Shown here: positions 1 to 7,765 of the stretch, in pieces | Position numbering within the stretch: the stretch's first letter is position 1 | Layout: every line of letters starts with the position of its first letter | Translations under genes and position numbers: made by a program | Source: Gammaproteobacteria bacterium | GTDB taxonomy: Bacteria > Pseudomonadota > Gammaproteobacteria > SZUA-152 | Direction: 5' to 3' | Assembly (NCBI GenBank): GCA_030613605.1 | Contig: JAUWLO010000073.1 | Location: forward strand, 1 to 9,192 | Length of the DNA: 9,192 bases | Notes under the pieces: model-generated | What the model was told of the DNA's origin: nothing | Databases searched by the model: none | Seen by the model: the letters and a program-made list of their open reading frames with translations, nothing else

Positions 1-534
1 CGTAATGAACCAAGAGTACTGGAAATTGGTTTTGGTAATGGAGCTTCGCTGGTAAAGATGGCAGCAGAAAATTCCGGGACTGATTATCTGGGTATTGAAG
101 TTCACCGTCCTGGCGTAGGTGCATTGTTGCTGATGGTTGAGGAACAAAATCTGACCAATGTGCGTGTGATATGTGATGATGCGGTGGAGGTTCTGAAACA
201 TCGTATTGATGATGGTTCACTGGATCGAGTGCAGCTTTTTTTCCCGGATCCCTGGCATAAAAAACGCCACCATAAACGGCGTATTGTTCAACCAGCCTTT
301 GTTTCACTCATTGCGCAAAAACTTAAACCCGGCGGTGTGTTTCATCTGGCAACAGACTGGGAAGAGTATGCCTTGCACATGGCTGATATTATGAATAGTG
401 CCGTAGATTTTTCCAATACAACGAGTGATGGAGATTTTATAGCGCGACCGGATTACCGACCACTGACTAAATTTGAACAACGAGGAAAACGACTGGGGCA
501 TGGTGTCTGGGATTTAATTTACCAGAAAAAATAA
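1..534 (+). CDS. trmB: tRNA (guanine-N7-)-methyltransferase TrmB, 5'-truncated by window edge
   Basis: TrmB transfers a methyl group from S-adenosylmethionine to N7 of G46 in the variable loop of tRNA and acts in the cytoplasm. The frame is open from base 1 and 177 codons are visible. The E. coli protein is about 239 residues, so roughly 60 N-terminal residues and the true start lie outside; the ATG at 58 is internal. The SAM-binding motif EIGFGNG is at visible residues 8-14, followed by YLGIEVHRPGVGALL. The family signature FFPDPWHKKRHHKRR (about bases 238-282), the TDWEEY segment and the C-terminal RPLTKFEQRGKRLGHGVWDL are all intact. This combination is specific to TrmB, and no key residue looks lost. 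The gene converges on the SulP gene with 14 bp between stop codons. It is a housekeeping gene with no obvious link to the transport genes. Confidence 0.97.
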   Translation, partial: RNEPRVLEIGFGNGASLVKMAAENSGTDYLGIEVHRPGVGALLLMVEEQNLTNVRVICDDAVEVLKHRIDDGSLDRVQLFFPDPWHKKRHHKRRIVQPAFVSLIAQKLKPGGVFHLATDWEEYALHMADIMNSAVDFSNTTSDGDFIARPDYRPLTKFEQRGKRLGHGVWDLIYQKK

Positions 535-545
535 ATATATTTTTT
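526..545. terminator. A/T-only inverted repeat between convergent trmB and SulP genes (possible weak bidirectional terminator)
   Basis: AAAAAATA (526-533) and TATTTTTT (538-545) form a perfect 8-bp inverted repeat with a 4-base loop, overlapping the trmB stop codon. It has an A tract before and a T tract after the centre on both strands, so it could serve both convergent genes. It contains no G-C pair, so as an RNA hairpin it would be weak. It is offered only because no better terminator exists in the 14-bp gap. Confidence 0.35.
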
Positions 546-548
546 GTA

Positions 549-2321
549 TTAAAAAGGAATCTGTTCTTCTGGTACTTTACGTTTTTGTTCTGGTAACAAT
601 GGGCAGAATGCATTTTCATCCTCAGCGCCACCTTCCGTCATCCATTCATAAATAGCCTTTAATGCTATATCTTCAGTGGAAAATATATTTTGTGCGCCAA
701 TCGTAGAATACAGCCCGGTTTTTTTGATAACTTTTAGTACCTGTCTTTTCAGGCCACTGAATACCAGGGTAATGCCATTGCTGCCCAGGCGTTCCACCAA
801 CAAATGTAAAACCTGTTCTCCAGAGGCATCCAGTTGATTAATGCCATCTGCTACCACCAATACATAACGCGTTTTGGGACGGTCAGCCAATGCCCCAAGA
901 ATGGCATCTTCGAAATAGGCTACGTTGGCAAAATACAATGAGCCGTCATAACGAATAACCACGATGTGTTCATCGGTGGGTAGATCGGGGTGCACAGAGA
1001 TATCACGCAAGGTATTGTCTTTGGCATACCGGCCGAGTACGGCAACTCGTGGCCTCATGGTACGGTAAAGATACAAACCCAGTGCAAGGCCAGCGCCGAT
1101 CATGATGCCGTTATCCAGATGAGGCGCAAAACCTAGTGTGGCGAAAAAAGTAATGATAGATGCCGCACCATCATGTTTATGTGCCTGCCAGGCATGCTTG
1201 ATGGCCTTAAAATTAATCAGCCCGGTAACGGCCATCATGATAACAGCCGCCAGCACTGCCTGTGGTAAATGATATAGAAGCGGCGTCAGGAATAACAAGG
1301 CAATTAATACGATTAAGCCAGTAAATACAGCTGACATGCCGGTCTTGGCTCCGGCATTAAGATTGACGGCGGAGCGTGAAAAAGATCCACTCACCGGGTA
1401 TGACTGACTAAAGCTGCCGACGATGTTGGCAAGACCCTGTCCAATAAGTTCTTTATTGGGATCAATACGATCTTTGGTTTTGGCGGCCATGGCTTTGGCA
1501 ATGGAAATGGCTTCCATGAAGCCCACCATTGAAATCACAATGGCACTGGTGAAAAGACTGCCGGCCATAGACAAATCCATATCAGGTAATTGCATAGAAG
1601 GTAAGCCAGAAGGAATTATTCCAACGACTTTACCGCCAAGCGATTCAAACCCAATCAACCAGCTGACCAGGGTGGTGCTAACAACCGCTACAAGAACACC
1701 AGGTACTTTCGGAATATATTTTTTCACGCCCCACATAATGACAAAAGCAGAAACGCCCATGGCCAGTGTTAAAATATGCGTGTCACCAATGTGCTGAAAT
1801 ACCACCAGGATGTCATTGATAAAACTTTCACTGCGGGGTTTTTCAACACCAAAAACTTTATTGAGTTGGGAAAGGCCAATAATGATGGCTGCTGCATTAG
1901 TAAACCCGATAATGACCGGGTGGGAAATAAAATTTACCACCACGCCGAGTTTGAATATACCCAGGCTTAATTGAAAAATGCCCACCAGCATCGCCAGCAT
2001 AATGGCAAGAGCCACAAACTGCTCTGAACCAAGAGTCGCGAATGGAACCAGGGCCGAAGCGGTTAGTAATGACACCACAGCGACCGGACCGGTGGCCAAT
2101 TGTTTGGATGAGCCCCACAGGGCGCCTATGATTCCCGGCAGGAAAGCTGCGTAGAGGCCATAATAGGCAGGCAAGCCAGCAAGCTGGGCGTAGGCCATGG
2201 ACTGCGGAATCAGGATCAGCGCTACGGTGACACCCGCAATCAGGTCATCCCGCAGTACGCCGGGCTGACGTAAATCCTCTGTCCATTGTAGAAAGGGAAA
2301 TAGATGCTGCCAGTTCTTCAT
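549..2321 (-). CDS. SulP/SLC26-family inorganic anion transporter with STAS domain (probable sulfate-type permease)
   Basis: This 590-residue inner-membrane protein has the SulP order: transport domain at about residues 25-420, then a cytoplasmic STAS domain at about 441-565. The family signature around LIPQSMAYAQLAGLPAYYGL (37-56) is clear, as are TGPVAVVSLL (77-86), GQGLANIVGSF (294-304) and SGSFSRSAVN (311-320). The STAS motif NQLDASGEQVLHLL (495-508) carries the usual D-x-S-G. At the central anion/cation site it has FMEA, with E270 where Na+-coupled BicA has Asp; BicA's second-site Thr corresponds to I274, and its Gly-Ala-Thr to G312-S313-F314. Family knowledge links Glu here to H+-coupled or exchanging SLC26 proteins, so Na+ coupling is unlikely (inference). 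Substrate is unproven; sulfate is the default guess, bicarbonate or another anion is possible. The start is supported by GGGAA (complement of 2329-2333) 7 nt upstream of ATG. It is divergent from the SLC13-type permease gene. Confidence 0.94.
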   Translation of the reverse strand: MKNWQHLFPFLQWTEDLRQPGVLRDDLIAGVTVALILIPQSMAYAQLAGLPAYYGLYAAFLPGIIGALWGSSKQLATGPVAVVSLLTASALVPFATLGSEQFVALAIMLAMLVGIFQLSLGIFKLGVVVNFISHPVIIGFTNAAAIIIGLSQLNKVFGVEKPRSESFINDILVVFQHIGDTHILTLAMGVSAFVIMWGVKKYIPKVPGVLVAVVSTTLVSWLIGFESLGGKVVGIIPSGLPSMQLPDMDLSMAGSLFTSAIVISMVGFMEAISIAKAMAAKTKDRIDPNKELIGQGLANIVGSFSQSYPVSGSFSRSAVNLNAGAKTGMSAVFTGLIVLIALLFLTPLLYHLPQAVLAAVIMMAVTGLINFKAIKHAWQAHKHDGAASIITFFATLGFAPHLDNGIMIGAGLALGLYLYRTMRPRVAVLGRYAKDNTLRDISVHPDLPTDEHIVVIRYDGSLYFANVAYFEDAILGALADRPKTRYVLVVADGINQLDASGEQVLHLLVERLGSNGITLVFSGLKRQVLKVIKKTGLYSTIGAQNIFSTEDIALKAIYEWMTEGGAEDENAFCPLLPEQKRKVPEEQIPF

Positions 2322-2531
2322 TCTGTCATTCCCAGAGCCTATACCTTGTATTAGTGACCGTTGGTGATAGCAAAATACCTACTATTAGTGTATGCTTATA
2401 AACTTTTATAGCCATAGCTAGCGGGCTTTTCGCCAGATATATGCCCCGTTTCAAGCTTCCAGGCCGCTATATTTATTCTGAAAATCCAATATACCGGACG
2501 TGCCAAACGTCATAGCGGTCTATTGTAAGCC
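2322..2531. promoter_or_regulatory. Divergent intergenic region between SulP (-) and SLC13-type permease (+) genes
   Basis: Both divergent transport genes must be transcribed from this 210-bp spacer unless promoters lie inside the genes. An AT-rich core at about 2371-2412 contains several TATA-like strings on both strands, the likeliest place for -10 elements. On the plus strand TTGGTG (2361-2366) with TATTAG (2383-2388) at 16-bp spacing is a poor sigma70 candidate. I cannot pick a convincing promoter for either gene. The right third carries the nested inverted repeats listed separately. Confidence 0.45.
2461..2521 (+). promoter_or_regulatory. Nested inverted repeats just upstream of the SLC13-type permease start (possible structured leader or operator)
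   Basis: AGGCCGCTAT (2461-2470) pairs with ATAGCGGTCT (2512-2521) over ten positions, with one G-U wobble. Inside, GACGT (2497-2501) and ACGTC (2507-2511) form a perfect 5-bp stem with a 5-nt loop that directly abuts the outer right arm. The structure ends 10 nt before the annotated ATG at 2532. In mRNA this would be a two-helix fold next to the initiation region; in DNA it could be an operator. No T-run follows, so it is not an intrinsic terminator. I do not recognise it as a known riboswitch class. Confidence 0.4.
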
Positions 2532-4535
2532 ATGGGGAATATTTTGAGTACACCATCTGCAGCCACCTCTGACAAGACTTCTACGCCCGTTACCACACAG
2601 ATCAAAAAGCGGCTGATTGCCGCAGCAATATTCTTCATAGCGGCACTTTGGCTTGCCGCTATCGTACCCACTATCGAGATCGCCTGGGTGAGTGGCATTT
2701 TGTTATTAACCATTTATCTGTTTGCCTTTGAAATTGTATCCGTTGATGTGGCGGCTATCTCGATCATGGTATTGCTGGGGCTTAGTGGTTTTCTGGCCCC
2801 TGTCATGGGCCTGTCAGAGGGGCTGGTATCAACAGATCGTCTATTTAACGGTTTTTCCAGTAACGCAGTTATGTCTATTATTGCGGTAATGATTATTGGT
2901 GCGGGGCTGGACAAGACTGGCCTGATGAGCAAGGTCGCGACCTTTATACTCAAGATTGGCGGTACCAGCGAATCTCGTATTATCCCCATCATCTCCAGTA
3001 GCGTTGGTCTGATATCCTCCTTTATGCAGAATGTTGGCGCAGCCGCCCTGTTTTTGCCAGTCGTCAGTCGTATTTCGGCGCGCTCGGGACTGCCCATGTC
3101 GCGTCTACTGATGCCCATGGGTTTTTGTGCCATCCTCGGTGGCACTGTCACCATGGTGGGTTCCAGTCCACTGATTTTGTTGAATGACCTGATTCTCACC
3201 TCCAATCATGCTTTGCCTGAAGCCCAACAGATGGAAACCTGGTCGTTGTTTTCGGTTACTCCCATCGGCCTGGCGCTGATTGTCACGGGCATTCTTTATT
3301 TTGTGCTGGCCGGGCGTTTTGTTTTGCCGGCAATCAAAAAAAATGAGGGTGCCACCGGCACCAGCACCATAGACTATTTCAAGAATACCTATGACATTGA
3401 TTACGCGTTGTTCGAAGTCGAGGTTCCAGCAGAAAGCGATCTCGTCGGCAAAATGCTGGATGATATAGAACATACTCATAAAGTCCGTATCATCGCCGCC
3501 CTGCGCGGCGCCGATGATCTGCGCATTGGCCCTGGCGGTCTTGCCCGTGACGATGGCATCACCGCCAATACTGTGCTGGGCATACTGGCCTCACCAGAGC
3601 ACCTCAATGTCTTTGTGGATCGGTACAATTTAACTATACGTGCTGGGCTGGAAAGTTTTGTCGAATCTCTTTCTGCCGCCAAGGCTGGTATTGGTGAAGT
3701 GGTAATACCACCTGGTTCACAGCTCATTGGTCAGAGTGCGCGCGATGTGTGGATGCGCAAAACCTATGGCATTGCCATGGTCGCCCTGCACCGCGTTGGT
3801 GAAACTTTTCGTGAAGGTGACGGTATTCGTGATATGCCCCTGCAGGCAGGCGACACACTGGTTGTCCACACCCCCTGGGATGCCCTGGACCGCCTGAAAA
3901 AGGACAAGGATTTTGTTGTTGTTACCACCGAATATCCCCATGAAGAAACACGTCCCAATAAGGTCTGTGCCGCATTAGTATTTTTTGGCATTGCACTGTC
4001 TCTGGTTTTATTTACTGATCTACGCTTGTCCGTTTCGCTGCTGGTTGGAGCCCTCGGCATGATTCTTTCAGGGGTAATCAAAATCGAGGAGGCCTATCAG
4101 GCCGTCAGCTGGAAAACGGTATTTTTGCTCGCCAGCCTGATTCCACTGGGCATGGCCGTGGAAGGTAGTGGTACGGCAGCGTGGATTGCCGACCAGACGC
4201 TAAAACTTCTGGGCGGACTTCCCATCTGGATGTTGCAGGCAGCTATCGCGGTACTGGCAACATTTTTTACTCTGGTGATGTCCAACGTCGGCGCGACCGT
4301 GTTGCTGGTTCCGTTAGCGGTGAATATCGCCATCGGCGCAGGAGCTGACCCCGCTGTATTCGCATTAACCGTGGCCATTGCCACGTCTAACTCCTTTCTA
4401 ATTCCTACCCATCAGGTTAATGCCCTGATCATGGGCCCAGGTGGTTACCGGGTTGTGGATTTCATGAAGGCCGGCGGAATCATGACCGTCCTGTTTCTCG
4501 TGGTCTCCCTGACTGTCCTTAATCTGGTGTACTAA
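2532..4535 (+). CDS. SLC13/DASS-type anion permease with two RCK_C (TrkA_C) domains
   Basis: This 667-residue inner-membrane permease belongs to the SLC13 (DASS, ion-transporter superfamily) fold. The N-terminal membrane half spans about 28-265, with QNVGAAALFLPV (166-177) and GGTVTMVGSSP (203-213). A cytoplasmic insert follows with two RCK_C-like domains, about 288-372 (SDLVGKMLDD) and 388-466 (SQLIGQSARDVW, LQAGDTLVVHT). The second membrane half (about 478-667) has the matching SNVGATVLLVPL (584-595) and SFLIPTHQVNALIMGPGGY (621-639). Relatives with this layout are Na+-coupled carriers of sulfate or dicarboxylates; the substrate is not readable here. RCK_C domains bind small ligands or ions, so activity is probably gated (inference). 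The ATG at 2532 lacks a good ribosome site. TTG at 2544, preceded by GGGGA at 2534-2538, is an alternative start four codons later. nhaD begins 45 bp downstream with no terminator between, suggesting an operon. Confidence 0.92.
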   Translation: MGNILSTPSAATSDKTSTPVTTQIKKRLIAAAIFFIAALWLAAIVPTIEIAWVSGILLLTIYLFAFEIVSVDVAAISIMVLLGLSGFLAPVMGLSEGLVSTDRLFNGFSSNAVMSIIAVMIIGAGLDKTGLMSKVATFILKIGGTSESRIIPIISSSVGLISSFMQNVGAAALFLPVVSRISARSGLPMSRLLMPMGFCAILGGTVTMVGSSPLILLNDLILTSNHALPEAQQMETWSLFSVTPIGLALIVTGILYFVLAGRFVLPAIKKNEGATGTSTIDYFKNTYDIDYALFEVEVPAESDLVGKMLDDIEHTHKVRIIAALRGADDLRIGPGGLARDDGITANTVLGILASPEHLNVFVDRYNLTIRAGLESFVESLSAAKAGIGEVVIPPGSQLIGQSARDVWMRKTYGIAMVALHRVGETFREGDGIRDMPLQAGDTLVVHTPWDALDRLKKDKDFVVVTTEYPHEETRPNKVCAALVFFGIALSLVLFTDLRLSVSLLVGALGMILSGVIKIEEAYQAVSWKTVFLLASLIPLGMAVEGSGTAAWIADQTLKLLGGLPIWMLQAAIAVLATFFTLVMSNVGATVLLVPLAVNIAIGAGADPAVFALTVAIATSNSFLIPTHQVNALIMGPGGYRVVDFMKAGGIMTVLFLVVSLTVLNLVY

Positions 4536-4580
4536 ATTTGGCGTACTTAAAAAGCTCATAGAAATTTATCTGGACTTCAC

Positions 4581-5975
4581 ATGAAAAAATCGACCGCACT
4601 CACTGTTTTTCTGACGCTGTTTTTCCCGGCATCCGTCTGGGCCAGCGGCAGTGCAGCCCTGGATTTAACTACCCACACGGTAGGTTATGCCGCTATTGGC
4701 ATTTTCGTGCTTGCCTATGTGTTTGTGATGGCGGAAGAATTTACCCACCTGCGTAAATCCAAGCCGGTGATCCTGGCTGCCGGAATCATCTGGGCGATGA
4801 TCGCCACAGTTTATGCCAACGAAGGTTTCACTCACGAAGCTGAGCAGGCGGTGCGTCATAATTTCCTGGAATACGCTGAATTAATGATGTTCCTGTTGGT
4901 GGCGATGACTTACATCAACGCCATGGATGAGCGACAGGTGTTTGATGCGTTACGTTCGTGGTTGATTCGCAAAGGTTTTAACTTCCGTCAGTTGTTCTGG
5001 CTTACCGGCATTCTGGCGTTCTTTATCTCGCCCGTGGCGGATAACCTCACCACTGCTCTGCTGATGTGTGCTGTCGTGCTGGCGGTCGGTGGAACCAATA
5101 CAAAATTTGTGTCGGTTGCCTGTATCAATATTGTGGTGGCTGCCAATGCCGGTGGTGCATTTAGCCCGTTCGGTGATATCACCACGCTAATGGTCTGGCA
5201 AAAAGGCATTGTCGATGTTTGGGCATTCTTTGCGCTGTTTTTACCTGCTGCGGTTAACTTTGTGGTGCCCGCGGCAATCATGCATTTCGCCATTCCTAAT
5301 GAAAAGCCCGATACTGATAGCGAAGATGTGCCCATGAAGCGCGGCGCCAAACGCATTATTGGATTATTTCTGCTAACGATTATCACCGCAGTGAGCTTCC
5401 ATAACTTCCTGCATTTGCCACCGGTCATTGGTATGTTAACCGGACTGGCCTATTTGCAGTTTTTTGGCTTTTTCCTCAAAAAAACTACCCACGCGGATGG
5501 AAATCATTCCGGCGCAACCATGGGTGAAGTCGTGCCTTTTGATGTATTCAATAAAATTGCCCGTGCCGAGTGGGACACGCTGTTGTTCTTCTATGGTGTG
5601 GTGTTGTGCGTTGGTGGCCTGGGTTTTATCGGCTACCTGTCGCTGACTTCTGAAATAATGTACGCCCAGTGGGGGGCGACATACGCCAATATCGCTGTCG
5701 GTGTGATATCCGCTATTGTTGATAATATTCCCGTGATGTTTGCTGTGCTCACCATGAATCCGGAGATGTCTACCGGCCAATGGTTGTTAGTGACGCTGAC
5801 CGCCGGTGTTGGCGGTAGCCTGTTGTCTATCGGTTCGGCTGCCGGTGTCGCGCTGATGGGTCAGGCCCGTGGTCAATACACCTTTTTTAGTCACCTGAAA
5901 TGGACCCCGGTAATAGCGTTAGGTTATGCGGCAAGTATTGCGGTGCACATGTGGATTAATTCGAGTATGTTTTAA
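4581..5975 (+). CDS. nhaD: Na+/H+ antiporter NhaD
   Basis: NhaD is an inner-membrane antiporter of the ion-transporter superfamily that expels Na+ (and often Li+) in exchange for H+, supporting growth in salty or alkaline conditions. The 464-residue product has the usual family length. A signal-peptide-like start (residues 1-21, ending SVWA before SGS) precedes the conserved LDLTTHTVGYAAIGIFVLAY (28-47). NhaD hallmarks follow: FLEYAELMMFLLVAMTYINA (95-114), SPVADNLTTALLM (150-162) with the Asp-Asn pair, NAGGAFSPFGDITTLMVW (189-206), DNIPVMFAVL (381-390) and GSLLSIGSAAGVALMG (412-427). The start is the only ATG before the signal sequence; GGA at 4572-4574 is a weak ribosome site. It follows the SLC13-type permease by 45 bp, probably in one transcript, and precedes the Na+-dependent bicarbonate transporter gene, whose imported Na+ it would remove (inference). 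A decayed second copy of its 5' end lies at 7943-8098. Confidence 0.96.
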   Translation: MKKSTALTVFLTLFFPASVWASGSAALDLTTHTVGYAAIGIFVLAYVFVMAEEFTHLRKSKPVILAAGIIWAMIATVYANEGFTHEAEQAVRHNFLEYAELMMFLLVAMTYINAMDERQVFDALRSWLIRKGFNFRQLFWLTGILAFFISPVADNLTTALLMCAVVLAVGGTNTKFVSVACINIVVAANAGGAFSPFGDITTLMVWQKGIVDVWAFFALFLPAAVNFVVPAAIMHFAIPNEKPDTDSEDVPMKRGAKRIIGLFLLTIITAVSFHNFLHLPPVIGMLTGLAYLQFFGFFLKKTTHADGNHSGATMGEVVPFDVFNKIARAEWDTLLFFYGVVLCVGGLGFIGYLSLTSEIMYAQWGATYANIAVGVISAIVDNIPVMFAVLTMNPEMSTGQWLLVTLTAGVGGSLLSIGSAAGVALMGQARGQYTFFSHLKWTPVIALGYAASIAVHMWINSSMF

Positions 5976-6022
5976 TATTCTTTGACGTATATATTCACCA
6001 ACAAAGTGTATTTTTAGCAGGA

Positions 6023-6043
6023 CGCAACGATTTTCGAGTTGCG
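6023..6043 (+). promoter_or_regulatory. Hairpin CGCAAC/GTTGCG in the nhaD-bicA spacer
   Basis: CGCAAC (6023-6028) and GTTGCG (6038-6043) form a perfect 6-bp inverted repeat with a 9-nt loop. It sits 47 nt after the nhaD stop and just before the terminator-like hairpin at 6053-6075. With no following T-run it is more likely part of a leader structure or an operator than a terminator. Its role is unknown. Confidence 0.35.
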
Positions 6044-6052
6044 AAATTTAAG

Positions 6053-6075
6053 TTCAGTTCGTAAGCTGAGTTTTT
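6053..6075 (+). terminator. Terminator-like hairpin with T5 tail between nhaD and bicA
   Basis: TTCAGTT (6053-6059) pairs with AGCTGAG (6064-6070) around the loop CGTA, giving seven pairs of which two are G-U; TTTTT follows at 6071-6075. This is the form of an intrinsic terminator, though the stem is weak. It ends 19 nt before the bicA ATG, so it either limits read-through from nhaD or acts as an attenuator in the bicA leader. If transcription stops here efficiently, bicA needs relief of termination or a promoter in the last few bases. Confidence 0.45.
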
Positions 6076-6094
6076 ATGCTGGAATTTGAGCAAT

Positions 6095-7765
6095 ATGCAA
6101 TTTGTAAACGGTCTTCATTTCAATAATCTGCGCGGTGATTTATACGGTGGTCTGACCGCAGCCGTGGTCGCTCTGCCGTTGGCATTGGCAATGGGTGTCG
6201 CTTCAGGTGCGGGACCCATAGCCGGTATTTACGGTGCCATTTTTGTTGGTTTTTTTGCGGCGCTGTTTGGCGGCACACCCGCCCAGGTTTCTGGCCCTAC
6301 GGGCCCCATGACGGTAGTCATGGCTCTCATTTTCACTCAATACACCTCAATGTTTCCGGATAATCCCGCCCAAGGTGCTGCTTTGGCCTTTACGGTGGTA
6401 ATCATGGGCGGCCTGTTCCAGATTTTGTTTGGCATGATGCGCATAGGCAAATACATCGAATATGTACCACACCCCGTGGTGTCCGGCTTTATGAGCGGTA
6501 TCGGGGTGATCATTATTCTTATCCAGATTGGCCCGGTGGTGGGTGTTTTTAGTTCCTCCAGACCGCTGGAAGCGGCCCTGGCGATTCCCGATGTCTTGTC
6601 GAATGCTCATCAGGCGTCTGTATTGCTGGGCGCTATTGCGCTGGCGATCGTTTATGGCATACCTAAATTTTTGCCCCAGGTGAATAAGCTTGTTCCTTCA
6701 CCTTTGTTGGCTCTGATTGTTGGAACAACGGTTTATATTAACTTGATGGCCGATAGTGGTGCGCCCATTATTGGCGATATCCCTACGGGCCTTCCGGAAA
6801 TTATGATGCCGACCTTTATGCTGGAATATTTGCCGGACATGATTAAGTCGGCGTTGATTCTGGCCGCCCTCGGTGCCATAGATTCCCTACTCACATCGCT
6901 GGTGGCTGACAATATTACTCGCACCTACCATAAATCTGATCGAGAGCTTATTGGTCAGGGCATTGGTAACACGGTAGCCGGTTTTTTCGGTGGATTGCCG
7001 GGTGCAGGCGCCACTATGCGTACCGTGGTGAATGTAAAAGCCGGTGGCATGACGCCACTTTCCGGGGCTTTGCATGCAGTGGTATTGCTGGGCATTGTGC
7101 TGGGTGCCGGCGGTCTAGCCTCCGAAATTCCCAAGGCTGTATTGGCGGGCATCCTGATCAAGGTAGGCACTGACATTATCGACTGGGACTATCTCAAGCG
7201 TGTCAAAAAGGCCCCCAAGGCCGGTGTTTTGATGATGGTGACGGTTCTGTTAATGACGGTGTTTGTAGATCTGATCATGGCCGTGGCGGTAGGCATGGTG
7301 ATGGCCAGCTTTATCTTTATGAAACGCATGACGGACTTACAGTTGAGCAATGCCGTCGCCACCACGTGTGCGACTGATGACGTGCCCCTCAGTGAGGAAG
7401 AAGGTGACATCATGGAAGCGGCTAATGGCGATATTTTGCTTTATCGCCTTGAAGGCCCCATGAGTTTTGGTGCAGCAAAAGGTGTCGCGCGCAGGTTGGC
7501 CAGTTTCGATCAATATAAGGCTCTGGTGCTGGATCTGACTCGGGTGCCACAGGTTGATTTTACCAGCGCCCGCGCGCTGGATGACATGATTCACGATGCA
7601 CAGGACAATGGCCGGTACGCCTTCCTGGTGTGTGCACGTCCAGCGGTCAGGTCCTTCCTGGAGCATCAGGGGGTCATTGGCAACCTGGCTGAGGGTCACT
7701 GCGTCCCTAAACGGCTGGTGGCGTTGCAACTGGCGGATGAAAAGCTCAAAAAAGCTGAAGAATAA
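6095..7765 (+). CDS. bicA: BicA-like Na+-dependent bicarbonate transporter (SulP family, STAS domain)
   Basis: This protein is expected to import HCO3- with Na+ across the inner membrane, feeding carbon fixation or anaplerotic carboxylation. From ATG 6095 it has 556 residues and begins MQFVNGLHFNNLRGDLYGGL, matching the start of cyanobacterial BicA closely; an in-frame TTG at 6086 would add three residues but has no spaced ribosome site. The transport domain is about residues 10-410, the STAS domain about 440-545. Residues I recall as lining the BicA Na+/bicarbonate site (T69, D258, T262, G300-A301-T302) correspond to T69, D263, T267 and G305-A306-T307. Long stretches such as SGFMSGIG (130-137), ELIGQGIGNTVAG (284-296) and KVGTDIIDWDYLKR (356-369) are also shared. 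The upstream signal is GGAA at 6081-6084, ten bases from the ATG. NhaD, encoded directly upstream, would recycle the Na+. Bicarbonate specificity is inferred; another anion is possible. Confidence 0.9.
   Translation: MQFVNGLHFNNLRGDLYGGLTAAVVALPLALAMGVASGAGPIAGIYGAIFVGFFAALFGGTPAQVSGPTGPMTVVMALIFTQYTSMFPDNPAQGAALAFTVVIMGGLFQILFGMMRIGKYIEYVPHPVVSGFMSGIGVIIILIQIGPVVGVFSSSRPLEAALAIPDVLSNAHQASVLLGAIALAIVYGIPKFLPQVNKLVPSPLLALIVGTTVYINLMADSGAPIIGDIPTGLPEIMMPTFMLEYLPDMIKSALILAALGAIDSLLTSLVADNITRTYHKSDRELIGQGIGNTVAGFFGGLPGAGATMRTVVNVKAGGMTPLSGALHAVVLLGIVLGAGGLASEIPKAVLAGILIKVGTDIIDWDYLKRVKKAPKAGVLMMVTVLLMTVFVDLIMAVAVGMVMASFIFMKRMTDLQLSNAVATTCATDDVPLSEEEGDIMEAANGDILLYRLEGPMSFGAAKGVARRLASFDQYKALVLDLTRVPQVDFTSARALDDMIHDAQDNGRYAFLVCARPAVRSFLEHQGVIGNLAEGHCVPKRLVALQLADEKLKKAEE

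Noticed and set aside
58..534. ATG at 58 as the true trmB start
   Set aside because: The frame is open upstream to base 1 and encodes the SAM-binding motif EIGFGNG, so the start lies outside the window.
2714..3205. 163-codon open frame on the minus strand inside the SLC13-type permease gene
   Set aside because: It lies wholly antisense to a well-supported gene, and its translation is low-complexity with no recognisable domain. The same holds for the frames opposite nhaD (4988-5428, 5436-5780) and bicA (6347-6610, 7337-7729).
6086..6094. TTG at 6086 as the bicA start codon
   Set aside because: The only ribosome-site-like string (GGAA, 6081-6084) is one base away, far too close, whereas ATG 6095 gives a protein that starts exactly where cyanobacterial BicA starts.
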